From Phocoena phocoena (lineage: Eukaryota > Chordata > Mammalia > Artiodactyla > Phocoenidae), in contig NC_089234.1 in assembly GCF_963924675.1 (NCBI RefSeq), positions 58,632,909-58,696,908 of the forward strand: a stretch of 64,000 bases of DNA. Direction: 5' to 3'. Positions within the stretch are counted from its first letter, which is position 1; every line of letters starts with the position of its first letter. The notes under the pieces are model-generated. The model had not been told where the DNA came from and did no database searches. It was given only the letters and a program-made list of their open reading frames with translations. Below are positions 34,691 through 47,175 of the stretch, piece after piece. Made by a program: the position numbers and the translations under genes.

Positions 34691-35935
34691 TCAACCATTC
34701 TTCCTCCTACTTAATCTGTTGTTTATTGTTAAACAATTATGTAAATACTTGAGACTGAAAGCTGATAAGCCAGCACTTTCAGATCTTGCCAGATCTCATA
34801 TCTCTTGCAAGAAAAATTAATTTTACATGTAACATTAAGTAATGCAAACTATATTAGTGACACTTCCCTTTTATGCAAATATCTACATGTATTTTGACTG
34901 AGTTAAAGACAGTAAACAAATCACCTACTCTTCATAAGTATATTCTGCATAATTAAGGTTTCCCTACATGTTAAACCTCCGCAAATAATTTAGTATCAAT
35001 GGATTTACAGTATAGTTGAGTTCTACTCAGGAAAAGCAAGTATTTATTTGCTGGACATAACAAAGGGAAGTTTAAGCTAATATGACAGTGCCAAGTAGCT
35101 TTGTCATACCAAATAATTAGTTTTGATAAACACTATTAAGAAAGAAAAACAAACGATATACTTAAAAGAAAACTGCCTTAAAACATACCTGATAAAAGTG
35201 TAAAACAGAAATACTTTTAATCTCTAAGCATGAAAACATAAATATTAAATTGTTTAACAAGTAGTGTTAAGAGCTAAAATTTCCAACATTAGAAATGACA
35301 ATTACTGCAAGATATTAACCAAGGTCTGTTTTGTCTCCATGCCTCAGCTGAACAACTGCCAGTCTGGAGGTATTAAAATCCCCCACAACTTGATATTGGG
35401 GTGAATCTATGTTATACTAAGAAAAGATCTCAATACAGAAGCCCGTATATGTTAAGTAGGTTAAATCCCATTTGTTTCTTAATCAAACATGTCCAGCTCC
35501 TATATAGAGCCCTGTCAAACAGAAGAATACATTGTTATCCTCTATTCCTAACTTGCTGGTACATGTACTCTAATTTGGTCTCTTTCTCCAAAATATTCCA
35601 GTTTTGTTCACAGTAAAAATTGGTCATGACATAATTTCTCTCTTCTTGATGATTTCTGCACAAGTGTCATATGAAACTTTTTAGCAGCTATGGTATCCAC
35701 AATTACTGCCTCGCCACTTACTTGGGTATCACATAAATTTAAAGAACCTTAACCCTAAAGGACTATCCGTGGCTGTGACAAATCTGATTAGCAGCACTCA
35801 CAAACCGTGTTGGACTTCAAATTCTCTAACTCTTAGTCTTTTAACATAAAATCAATAGACATCTAATATTAACTCCCAAACTTTACTGTAAACTAAAAAG
35901 AATTTCTACCAATGCCTCATAGTGATTATTTTAAA
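34690..35935. other. Unassigned AT-rich DNA
   Basis: No named repeat and no convincing exon over 1.2 kb. Ordinary composition. Confidence 0.45.
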
Positions 35936-35939
35936 TTGT

Positions 35940-36650
35940 GTAGGCTAGCAGATCTCACAAGTGTGGTCCATGGACCACAGGAGTCCCTACAATTCTTTCA
36001 GAGAATCCACAGGTTAAGATTATTTTCCTTTTATAACTTATTCTTGCATGATTATATAGCAAAGTTTTGCAGAGGCTACATAAGTGATGACATCACTCGG
36101 GTGGCTAATGGAATGAATGATTATGTATTTGTGTTCCATTTTGTTTTGAGAAGATTTTAACGTAATACAGCTAGGATGTTAATACGTGCATTTTCAAAGA
36201 TTAACTAATAAATTTGTTCTTGCTACTTCTATAAGGTGCTCTTACTAGCTATACCTGCTATAATCTCGGTGTGAGGCCATTATTTCATCCGTATACTTCA
36301 ATCAAAACAATATATTGAAAGAGACTGAATGTACAAGATGAAAATCCACCTGCTTCTATTATGACATATTATTATGTCAGACATTAAAAAGATTAGCAAA
36401 ATTGTAAAACAAAAAAAAGTAAAACAATACCAATCTTTTTATACTATTTTCTGTTTGGAAAATATAATCATTTTTCACAAAAATATGTCACTTATGTTAA
36501 CGTATAATGGGTTTATTACAGCTATCTTTAAATGTATTAATAAGTAATTTAAATGTCTTCATGTTAGTTTCTGATATGGTAAATATCAAGAGATATAACC
36601 AAGAAGCAAGAGCTCTCTGGGGCACAGGCACACTACTTTTCACACATTTA
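35940..36650 (+). mobile_element. hAT-Charlie-type nonautonomous element
   Basis: Left end like 'acaagtgtggtccatggacc'; interior near 36380-36600 with 'ttttcacaaaaatatgtcac', 'taacgtataatgggtttatt', 'atatggtaaatatcaagaga'. This order matches a common MER-type hAT element. Ends and target duplications are not sharp; strand is nominal. Confidence 0.6.
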
Positions 36651-36708
36651 ATCACTGGCTTTGTCTTCAAAATAATTCCTGTTGTTGCACAAACTGATTT
36701 TTCACCTT

Positions 36709-37091
36709 CCTTTTTTTTTTTAATTTATTTATTTAATTTATTTATTTTTGCCTGCATTGGGTCTTTGTTGCTATGCGCGGGCTTTCTCTAGTTGTGGACA
36801 GCGGGGGCTACTCTTCATTGCAGAGTGCGGGCTTCTCATTGTGGTGGCTTCTCTTGTTGCAGAGCACGGGCTCTAAGCGTGCAGGATTCAGTAGTTGTGG
36901 CATGTGGGCTCAGTAGTTGTGGCTCACGGACTCTAGAGCACAGGCTCAGTGGTTGTGGCACACGGGCTCAGTAGTTGTGGTACACAGGCTTAGTTGCTCT
37001 GCAGCATGTGGGATCTTCCCAGACCAGGGCTCAAACCCGTGCCCCTGCATTGGCAGGCGGATTCTTAACCACTGCGCCACCGAGGAAGCCC
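36709..37091 (-). mobile_element. CHR-type SINE, extended long form
   Basis: Minus-strand SINE about 380 bases, longer than its siblings because the 'gctcagtagttgtgg' module is present several times (36890-36985). Only a very short possible target duplication (TCACC). Confidence 0.94.
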
Positions 37092-37965
37092 TCACCATTT
37101 TCAATTAAAAAAATTTTCTCTACTTATAATTACCATCAGATTGATACCTCTCTCCTTATTAGCACTTCATATTCTTACTGCTTTTATATATACTTAGTAC
37201 AGTGTTTTAAAAAATAAACTGCAATTAAGACACAAACAAATAATAAACACAATAACCAACAATAAAATGATGGGCCACATCAGTTTACAACATCCTTTGA
37301 TCTGATGTGGCTTTATTTTTTGTTGCAAAATTTTATATACTGAAATACTTATATATTTGACATTGATATTTGTCACTTCTGAATAAAAGATTTCAGTATA
37401 ACACAGTTTATTGCTAACCACATTTACCACTATGTTATACTATAAAGAAAATAATTAGTTCTATGCCATCACTATCAAGAGTTTTATGTGTATTGCTAGT
37501 TATTAGAAATGTAGGTTACCAAATATCTAATGTTCAAATACTTCAAAAACCATTAGAGGTTCTTTTCTTGAGACTACACACCAGTTAACCTAAATGGATT
37601 ATAAAAGCCATACAGTTGGTGAAAAAATATTATGATAAATATAAGCAATATTTTCTAATAAAGATTAATGGTAGTTGAAAATTAGTGTTACGTTTAAAAT
37701 ACATTTCTGAATACTGCACACAGCAATGAGGCACCTTAATTAAAAAGACAAGTTTAAACCATAATCATTCATCTTTCTCTCTTGCTGCCAACTTCCTTGT
37801 ATTCTTCAAACACATGAAACGGTTTATGTTATTTCCCCAAACAATGAAAACATTTATCATAATTTCACTATATTTATTGCTATCTTTAAAGATAATTAAT
37901 ATTTCCCAACATAGATTAATCACAAAAATCTTCATGAGCTAAATCTGCACATTCAATACAAATAT
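37092..37965. other. Unassigned AT-rich DNA
   Basis: Nothing recognised. Confidence 0.5.
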
Positions 37966-37981
37966 AAAAATACAGGTAAGT

Positions 37982-38337
37982 AGGGGCTTCCCTGGTGGCG
38001 CAGTGGTTAAGAATCCGCCTGCCAACGCAGGGGACATGGGTTCGAGACCCGGTCCAAGAAGATCCCACATGCCGCAGAGCAACTAAGCCCGTGTGCCACA
38101 CGTGCCACAACTACTGAGCCTGCACTCTAGAGCCCGTGAGCCACAACTACTGAGCCCACGTGTGACAACTACTGAAGCCTGCATGCCTAGAGCCCATCTC
38201 TGCAACGAAAGAAGCCATCAAAACGAGAAGCCCGCACACCGCCACGAAGAGTAGCCCCCGCTCACTAGAGAAAGCCTGCACGCAGCAACAAAGACCCAAC
38301 GCAGCCAAAAATAAATAAATAAATTTATACATATAAA
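37982..38337 (+). mobile_element. CHR-type SINE, long form
   Basis: Complete long-form SINE with a small internal duplication (gtgccacacgtgccac). Perfect 16-base target duplication AAAAATACAGGTAAGT at 37966-37981 and 38338-38353. Confidence 0.97.
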
Positions 38338-38559
38338 AAAAATACAGGTAAGTCATGAACAGGATGGCATCTATCAACTATCATTTTAATCACTGAAAGT
38401 GGTAATCAATAAATTACATTAAGAATTCAGAAATTTATCATTAAAAGTTACTACACTTATAATATTTACTGATTATAGACTAATATGAGATACACATTAA
38501 GTGTTGATTAAACCTAAAAGTGTCTGGCTAATAGCCATGCTTAGAGGTAAACAAACATT

Positions 38560-38665
38560 TCTGGAATATCTAATATATTCCAGGCACTCGGCTAGGTATG
38601 AGGAAATAAGGAAATGGATTCTGAGAAGTTGCACAACTAATAAATAGCAGAAATGGGATTAAAGT
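38560..38665 (-). mobile_element. MIR or L2 fragment, reverse
   Basis: 'tccaggcactcggctaggta' and 'gagaagttgcacaactaata' resemble antisense MIR/L2. Confidence 0.5.
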
Positions 38666-38789
38666 AAAAACAAACTCTAGCAAAATAAAATCAAAGGAAT
38701 GAAAAGTTTTAAAAACAACCTTCTTAATGAAATGACTGTCATTTTACAACCATTCTTTATTCCCATAACAAGGTTCAAATTTGCTTTTG

Positions 38790-39200
38790 AGAAACCATCC
38801 CTCCAACACTCTTAATTCCTAAATTTCCAAGAGTGCTAATTCTATCTCCAATCACAGGAGCAGATATGTAGCCCAAGCCAAGCCAAACAGACTTAACACG
38901 ACCTAAAGCTACAACTTTTCTTGGAGCCATTAGATGCAAAAACATGAGAAGGATATAAACCTATAGCTGCTGAGAGCTACCCTACCTCCAGGAGATGAGA
39001 GCCTATTCGCAAAAGGAGCCAATACCAAGAGAAACACAGCTAACAGTTGAAGAGGGTCCAAAAATATTATTTAAACCACTGGGTCAAGCTTCACCTGAAA
39101 TCAGCAAAGCCATATGATCTTTTAAATTACATGACCCAATAAATTTCCATTTGCTTAAGCCAGTCTGAATTGGGGGTTTCTGTCACTTGTTCAATGCATG
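38790..39200 (+). mobile_element. Old LTR-like repeat
   Basis: Ends with 'tgacccaataaatttccatt', 'tgcttaagccagtctgaatt', 'gggggtttctgtcacttg', a typical polyadenylation-end pattern of an old LTR. Family not assigned. Confidence 0.55.
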
Positions 39201-39970
39201 TTTCAATAAAAACTTAGTGGTGTAAATCACCAACAGAAATCAAATAATGCATTTAATTATTCTCAATCTGGAATCTTAAAAGAAATTAACAGGAATCAAC
39301 AAACTATTTTCAGTATTTCAAAAAGTTTAATGGAGTTGTACACCAATCCGAAATAAGGTCACTAAACCTTATTAAAACACCACATTCCTTCTGACTTCAT
39401 CATCTCAATATGAAAACCTGTTGGTTTACCATGAATTCTAAATAGAAGTACATTTTTATATATAATCTTTAATTTAAAATTAGAAACAAATGATTGTCCA
39501 CCAAATAAACTATTTAAAAAGTAACAAACTGCTTTAAAACAAAATTTTTCAAAACGATCACTGGAGGAGAAAATATCAAGAACTATCATATTACTTTGAA
39601 ATATACTCAATAAAACAATTCACACTTTAATATACAAGCAATTCCTGACTAAGCTTTTAATTTGTGACTGCCTTTCTATCTTTCTACCCTGAGGCTATTC
39701 AGGCTCCAGAGAGATCAAATAAGCAGTTTAGACTAATGGCACCACCTAGTGTCCTGCACTGGTCACCATCTGAGACTCACTGTCTTCTACTTCCCTTTGC
39801 ACCTAAAGCAAAGGCTAGTCTCCTATTGTTGTTCTGTATTTAATAACTATTCCAAAGTCCATTGCTTTATTATTCATATGTACATACATGTTATCCTAAG
39901 CCTCCCCTCATCCTTCTCTCAATAATTGTCCAGTTACTTTAGGAACAACTGTTTAGAATGCCCATTACCT
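39200..39970. other. Unassigned AT-rich DNA
   Basis: Nothing recognised. Confidence 0.5.
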
Positions 39971-40135
39971 TTGCCAGGCACTTGGTGTTTAATGTAGGTC
40001 ATCATCACAAGTACTCTGTAAAGTCACTACTCTGAGTATCCCATTCACATGCCCAAGATCACAAATCACTGGACAGACAGTAAGACTCCAAAACCCATTT
40101 GCTTAATTACTACTCCTAAGACCCATGTTGCTTTT
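39970..40135 (-). mobile_element. MIR, reverse
   Basis: 'ggtcatcatcacaagtactc', 'catgcccaagatcacaaatc', 'cagtaagactccaaaaccca' is antisense MIR. Confidence 0.6.
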
Positions 40136-40499
40136 TGTTAATTCTCCTTTTCATACTATGACCAAACCAGAAACTCCATTTATAAAACTGGTAACAAGTG
40201 ATTCATCTGTGTATCAGAAGAAAACAAAAGGCACTAAAAGTGAAAATTAGATTTTAAAAAATTTAATCTACCACTTTAAAGTCTAGAAGTTCTGACTTTC
40301 AAAATGTTATCTTTTTTTTCCCCAATCCTCAAAAATTAAGCCAAGCTTTCCTCAAATACCATCACAAGTTTTTGTTCACTTCTGTTGGTTATACTAATAT
40401 CATTTTCTAATATTTTGTATTATGAATTATAATCCTCCATCTTAACATCAGTTAAATCAACTCTGGGATCTGAAGGACTTAGACTTAACCACTATTGTT

Positions 40500-42085
40500 C
40501 TTTTAAGAAAATTAAAATGAAATATTGGTATAGGGATAAGTGGACAAATGAAACAGATTAAAACCCAGAAACAGACTCACACATATTTATAAACTCAATA
40601 TATGACAGTGGACTGTTCAAAAAATTATGCCAGAACAAATGGTTATACATATACAAAGAAATTCAGTCTCAAACTCTACCTTACACCATACACGAAAATT
40701 ATATTCAAATGGATGAAAGATCAAACTCTGTAGAGCATATATCAGAAATTCTTTGACCTGGAGGTAGGAAGGAATTTCTTAAACAAAGCATAAGAACATA
40801 AAGCATAAAAGAAAAAGACTGGTAAATTTAGTTACATCAAATTATAAAACTTACATGAAACAAAAGATACCACAAAGACAAGTCACACACAGGGCACAGA
40901 TAGATATATGTAACAAATAAAATCAAAGAATGAGCATCCATAAAATACAAAAATACAAAAATTAGTAATTTTAAATATTACAGCAGAAAAAAGAAAGTGA
41001 GCAAAGGACACTAAGAGGCAATCACAAAACAGGAATCTTTAGGCAAATATACATGTAGGAAAATATGCTCAACCTCACCAGACATTTTTAAAGTGCATGT
41101 GAAAACCACAATGAGACACATTTCACACTTATCAAAATACAAATAAATTAAAATTTCTATTGAGAGCAATTCTTTGCACGACAGTTGAGAAAGGGAATGC
41201 TCAGATGCTGTTGGCAAGAACAATTCAGCATCATGTAGTAAAGTGCAAGATGTGCACAACCAACAATTTTACACACAGGTATAAATCTGTGGCAGCACTG
41301 TCCTACAGAGCTTTCTGGAAAAATGGAAATATTCTGTATCTACAATACCCAGTACATTAGCTGCTAGCTACATATGGCTTCTGAGCACTTGAAATGTGTC
41401 TAGTGCAACTGAGGAACTTAATTTTATTAAGTTTTAATTAATTTAAATTTAAATATCCACATGTGACTAGTAGCTACTGTAGTGGACAGTACAGTCCTAG
41501 AGAATCATTCACATATGCATACATAATATAAGAACCTTAAATGCAGCAGTTTCTAAAACTGAAAAACTTTTAAAGTCCTCAACCAGAGTATAAATTGTGA
41601 CACATTCATACAGTACTATATAGAAAATAAATATTTTATAACATATATATTCATAAAATATACTATACAACATACAAATAATATTTTAACATATATAAAT
41701 CTCAAAATATAATACTGCACAAAAAAAACCCATGAAGGACAGACACAGTAAAATAGTATTTACATAATGTTTTAGAACCTTCAAATCAACCTCTGATATT
41801 GTTTATGAAAATATATTCACTTTAAGCATTAAGAAATGTATTACAACAAAAAACATGTAAAACAGCTAAAAATACCAGTGACCTGGGATAAGAGGGAGAA
41901 AGGGATTGCAGACTGGTATATACAAAGTCCTAACTGTATCTGTATCTGTTTTGTTCCCCCTCGCTGCCACACTCAAAACCGTCAACAAACATAGCACAGT
42001 GTTATGATATTGGGTACATGGGTGCATGTTTCAGTATTGTTAAATTCTTCTGTACACTAAAAATATTTCATAAGGAAAATCTAAA
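40500..42085 (+). mobile_element. Ancient L1, ORF2 3' part to 3' end
   Basis: Plus-strand L1 with an embedded MITE-like element at 41287-41510: 'attggtatagggataagtgg', 'acaccatacacgaaaatta', 'atgctcaacctcaccagac', then after the insert 'cacattcatacagtactat' and 'catgggtgcatgtttcag', ending 'aaaatatttcataagg'. All frames closed. Confidence 0.75.
41287..41510. mobile_element. MITE-like DNA transposon (MER-type) in L1
   Basis: About 220 bases with near-symmetric ends ('actgtcctacagagctttct' and reverse of 'gtagtggacagtacagtcc') and inner halves that mirror each other ('agctacatatggcttctgag' against 'atccacatgtgactagtagc'), with a TTAATTAATTTAAATTTAAA core. Confidence 0.75.
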
Positions 42086-42089
42086 AGCA

Positions 42090-43320
42090 AGAAAATCCAT
42101 GCTACCAACTGCAGAACACAACCACATGACAGTCTGAGAGTTCCTGTTTAATTTCTTCCCATCTCATTCAGCTTACTAACATTCATCACTAAACACAATG
42201 AAATCAAATTTGTGAAGGCCTAAAACACCCAACTGTATTTTCACAATGAAGCGTAGCCTGTTACTAAAAGTGTTCTCTATGTCCTAGCTAAAGCACTAAA
42301 AAGGCAAGGTTTCTGTTTTTCTTATGACTTTTTGACTTCTTATTCAATTCCCTGTGTAGTATTTGCAGAAATCAAGTATTTCAGCATGAAAACAAAACAA
42401 AACAAAAAACTTTGTTACATAAGAATTACCCTTGGAATAATTCATAGGTTCATAAACCAGGTCATTTAGCCATTAGGTCAACTATAAGCTATGTTTTGAA
42501 TAACACTTAATCTACTTTGTTGAATGCCTTATTAAATGTTTTATGTTTTGCAACAATTGAGAAACTCATAAGGATCACATATTAGGTCTTTCTACCAAGA
42601 CACTCTGCTCTCTCCTAGCTTTAAAAGTCAAAACCTAAGAAATGTATTTATGAAAATACAAACAAGCAAATATGACATTCCACTTTAAAGCAAGTCTGTG
42701 TCCGATTCAAGTTTTCCTGAATTATTCAATCCTTCTATTGTCAAGAAGCACAAACTACATGTTTTATCAATTAGACTCCTACCAATCCCTAGGACTGTAT
42801 GTTCCATGAGATCAAGTATAGTGTTACTATAAGTGACTTAATGAATAATCAATGAATGAAACTATCTATGATCAGTATCAAATGTGTTCCATGTTGGTTT
42901 GTTACGCTTCATGACTTGGTAGGACAAAATAATATGAAAAACTGAAAATAAACATGTTTGAAAAAGTAATTCTACATGTTGGAGCTTCACACCAGAATAT
43001 GAGTAGGAGAATCTCAAAACTTCTCCTTCTCACTGCCTTCTGCCCCCCACCCCTCCACCTCTCAGAGGAAGCACTGATAAACAGGGTGAAAGCACAATCC
43101 CGATTTTAAGGTTAAAATCTCGTGTTTTACAGCCAGGTCTTCTGTCAGTGCTCCATTTTGCTGGTACATTTAAACTTGGGAACAATCCCTCTGTCTGAAA
43201 AATGACGAAGCCAGGAGAAAGGCTTGGAATGGATGGTTTAGGCCAGCAACTCTCACCCTAAAGGAAAAGAGATCTTTTCCTTGCCCCATTAACACTTAAA
43301 CAGATTCTCTCATGATGTTT
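42090..43320. other. Mostly unassigned AT-rich DNA
   Basis: A possible L2 3' end lies at about 42770-42870 ('tgttccatgagatcaagtat', 'aatgaataatcaatgaatg'). Otherwise nothing recognised. Confidence 0.45.
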
Positions 43321-43830
43321 CCCCCTATTAGAATGTTAATACCAATAACAGGTTATAAATATAGAAGAAAATGGCCCAAAAGGTCTGCCTGCAGACTGAG
43401 TACAATTGGCAAAATATATAATTATAAATGGCCAATAAAACAAAAATGTTCTCAACCTCAGCAACAATCAGGGGAAAGAAAGCTTATTAGAACTGATAAA
43501 TGTCATATTTTCACCTGTCACATTGGCAGCACGTGTAAATAAACACCATTATATTCTATCATAAGTGATACAACTTTTATGAAAGACAATTTGGCATCTC
43601 TCAAGAGTTAGAACGTGTATCCTTTTAAGTTATATCTTATTTAAAAACTGACACAATTGTGTAAAAATACATGCAAGAAGATAATAAATGTACTTTTGGT
43701 AATGAAAAACTAAAAAAAACCAGTGTTCAGTAACAGAAAACTGGTTAATAAAGATAATTTACAGTTCTACAGAGAAAGAACACAGAAAATGGTAGAGAGG
43801 AAATTACCAAAAATGTTTAACAAAAATGGC
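43320..43830 (+). mobile_element. Ancient L1 ORF2 3' part
   Basis: 'ggccaataaaacaaaaatg', 'ttctcaacctcagcaacaat', 'atattttcacctgtcacatt', 'gacaatttggcatctctcaa', 'gaaaactggttaataaaga' follow L1 order on the plus strand. Confidence 0.7.
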
Positions 43831-43840
43831 AGGAAGGAGA

Positions 43841-43957
43841 CCTCCCTGGTGGTCCAGTGGTTAACAATCTGCCTTTCAGTACAGGGGGCGTGGGTTCAAT
43901 CCCTGGGTGGGTAACTAAAATCCCACATGCTGTGCAGCACAGCCAAAAAAAAAAAAA
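43841..43957 (+). mobile_element. Short tRNA-like SINE (CHR-related head)
   Basis: 'ctccctggtggtccagtgg', 'gggttcaatccctgggtgg', short body, 14-base poly(A). Same type as 24478-24568. Target duplication unclear. Confidence 0.9.
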
Positions 43958-44734
43958 AGGGAGAAAGGACGTTAAAGTTTTTGGATAGTAAGGGCCTATC
44001 AAATGCTCCTAAGAAAAATCACATAAAGATATTTCAGAATACCAGAGGGAAAGAAAAGATTCTATCAAAATGTTTCCTAAGAGAAAAAGCAGGTCATGTA
44101 TAGAAGCTCACAAGCAACACTAGCTACTAATGAAGCAAGGCCTTCAAATTTCTGAGGAAAAGTTGCTTTCAACCTACAATTCCATACCTAGTTGAAATAC
44201 CAATCTAATGTGGAGAAAGAATGAAGACATTTAAGACTTCCAAGTCCTCAAAAAAATTTTTTCTCACACATTCTTTCTTTAGAAATCTTCAAAAGATATG
44301 CTTCAGTAAAATGAGAGAATAAACTAATAAGGGAGAAAACAACCAAAAAAGCAAATTATCCAACAAAAGAAAGTCAGAGGATCAGGATCAGGGCTGTGGA
44401 AATTGGGAAAAAAAGATTGAAGCAAAACATCAGGTTGAGGGAGAGAAAGCTCTAAGGGAAAAAAACCCTGAGCTTTTAGAACTACACTTAAACACAAAAA
44501 ATTGAGCAGTGCCTAAGAGATCTGTTGAAACAGAGGGAAAAACTAGCAAATTAGTCCACAGGAAACTAAGCAAATGAATAAGCAAGGCAATAAACCATAC
44601 AGGAGGTGGAAAGGACACAAACATTTGCTTAAGTTAATGGATATAATAGTGCATTAGTTATTCAATACTTACAAGGTCATTACAATGTAAATATTAACTA
44701 CAGATTACTCACAGATTTAACCAAAATTATTGGG

Positions 44735-44944
44735 TTTTTTTTCTTTTTTTTTGCGGTACGCGGGCCTCTCATTGCTGTGGCCTCTCCCGTCGCGGAGCAC
44801 AGGCTCCGGACGCACAGGCTCAGCGGCCATGCCTCACAGGCCCAGCCACTCCGCGGCATGTGGGATCTTCCTGGACCAGGGCACGAACCTGTGTCCCCTG
44901 CATCAGCAAGCGGACTCTCATCCACTGTGCCACCAGGGAAGCCC
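44735..44944 (-). mobile_element. CHR-type SINE, short form
   Basis: Short-form SINE on the minus strand; high CpG content retained. No clear target duplication. Confidence 0.95.
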
Positions 44945-45217
44945 TATATATATTTTTTAAACTGGAGGAGTAGGTGCATAATATGATCCAAATCACAAAC
45001 TGCCATAAAAAGCTCAATAGATTACATCTAAAATTGGTTAATCAAGAAAAGCAGAATAACCATATTATTTAGAAATAAAGTGGTATAATAAGGAAGAAAT
45101 TAATAGCATTAAAAGCGGTCGCTTGTAGAAAACTGAGGGGAAGGTAGGAAACTGCTATATTTTATTGTAAACCTTTTGGCACTAATCAGTTTTTTACCTA
45201 TACGAAAGAATTATTTT

Positions 45218-45598
45218 TTTTTAAGGGTATCCAGTTTTCTTTCTTTTTTTAAAAAAATTAATTAATTTTATTTTTTGGCTGCATTGGGTCTTCGTTGCTG
45301 TGAGCAGGCTTTCTCTAGTTGTGGCGAGCGGGGGCTACTCTTTGTTGCTGTGCCCAGGCTTCTCATTTTGGTGGCTTCTCTTGTTGCGGAGCACGGGGTC
45401 TAAGCACGCGGGTTTCAGTAGTTGTGGCACACGGGCTCAGTAGTTGTGGCTCAACGGGCTCTAGAGTTCAGGCTCAGTAGTTGTGGCGCACAGACTTAGT
45501 TGCTCCGTGGCATGTGGGATCTTCCCAGACCAGGGTTCGAACCCGTGTTCCCTGCATTGGCAGGAGGATTCTTAACCACTGTGCCACCAGGGAAGGCC
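45218..45598 (-). mobile_element. CHR-type SINE, long form with extra tail
   Basis: Long-form SINE; target duplication AAGAATTATTTT at 45206-45217 and 45599-45610 includes about 30 bases of extra tail sequence (45222-45250) beyond the T-run. Confidence 0.93.
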
Positions 45599-46049
45599 AA
45601 GAATTATTTTAATACAAAAATATTCTTAATATTGATATTATCAACTTTGATAATGATAAAATTAAAAGAAGCTGAGAGAAAGAAAGCAGGGAACAGCTAA
45701 TAAAACATGAAATGTAACATTCCTATTATTATTTCAAATACAAAGTAAACAATTTAAGAACTGAAACTGATCAAAACTAGGAAAGGCAGAGATTGTATGA
45801 GACAAAGATTCATCTAATCACCGAAGAACATAGAAGAGCAGAAATATCAAGAAATAATATACAGTCTCTAATATAGGTAGAGATAACCACAACAAACACT
45901 CAAAACAGACTGAGTTAAAAGTAGCTGCCTTTGGGGGAGTGAGAAGAGGAAATGTGGGGTAGGATTTCTCTTGTTTTTCATTATAAGACCATCTGTTCTA
46001 TCTGAGTTCTAACCATGTGCATATATTAACTTGGAGTTTTTTTTAAAGT

Positions 46050-46870
46050 GGCCCTGAGATATAACAGATCAAAGGCCCATGGGGTTCCCTTAAACTTGTT
46101 ACCAAAAATAACTTTTTCAAAAGAGTGGAATGCATTTAACACAGTCTTCACAAACTAGAAAATCCCCATCTATAATATTCTAACAAAGAATTTATTGGGA
46201 AGAAAGCTGGGCAGGGCAAGGAGTATTCCTAATAATATGAACATGCAGAGAATAAATGAGTAATGAAATTTAATCTTAATCATTTAATTCAATGAGCAGT
46301 TAATTGAGAAAAGTTATTACACTGAGTTCATAACTCATTCCTAAGACTTCTGAGGCACACTTAAGTCACCACCTCAATAAGAATAAAACCATAACAAAAG
46401 ATCACTTTGCTAAAGACTTAAGTTAGTTATATTTAATCACCTTATTTCTTTAACATAATTCTGGAAAAAATACACTTTAGCACATGCTTACATGTTCAAA
46501 ACCAACTACTAATAAATATTCTGTGTGGGCCATGACAAGGAGAAGGTTGAAAAGCAATGAATTAAGGTATACTCATATATTATTTATATATATAATATAT
46601 GTATAAGATACAGAGATAAAACCATGCTATAGAAATTAAGTTGGTAACAAAAATTTTAAGGGTAGAATACAAAACTACTATATTAATATCTAAAGATATT
46701 ATATAATCACTCTTGCAGCCCACAGCACTCAACAATGAACATAAATCGCAGCTGCATGCTTTCATTTTTAAAGTGATGAACCTCTTAGTTTAGCAGAATC
46801 GATATGTGAATTACTTGACATTATGATCCTTCACTTTCTCCCAGCTAAAAATACTTCACAAATTTTGATT
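46050..46870. other. Unassigned AT-rich DNA
   Basis: An AT-alternating, self-complementary run lies at 46575-46605; otherwise nothing recognised. Confidence 0.5.
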
Positions 46871-46876
46871 ACTTCG

Positions 46877-47168
46877 GGCTTCCCTGGTGCTGCAGTGGTT
46901 AAGAATCTGCCTGCCAATGCAGGGGACACAGGTTCCAGCCCTGCTCCGGGAAGATCCCACATGCTGTAGAGCAACTAAGCCCGCGAGCTACAACTACTGA
47001 GCCCATGTGCCACAACTACTGAAGCCCATGTGCCTAGAGCCCATGCTCCGCAACAAGATAAGCCACTGCAATGAGAAGCCCGTGCACCACAACGAAGAGT
47101 AGCCCCCGCGCGCAGCAACGAAAACCCAACACAGCCAATAAATAAACTTAAAAAAAAAATTTTTTTTT
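46877..47168 (+). mobile_element. CHR-type SINE, long form
   Basis: Complete SINE, body shorter by one module. Possible short target duplication TTACTTC at 46870-46876 and 47169-47175. Confidence 0.94.
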
Positions 47169-47175
47169 TTACTTC

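Larger units (their letters stand above)
43975..46050 (+). mobile_element. Ancient L1/HAL1 relic
   Basis: Plus-strand HAL1-like order: 'aaagcaggtcatgtatag', 'caacctacaattccatacc', 'gaatgaagacatttaagac' (44060-44250), then a 3' part with 'tagctgcctttgggggag' and 'ttttcattataagaccatc' (45915-45995). SINEs interrupt it at 44735-44944 and 45218-45598. It may be two copies. Confidence 0.6.
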
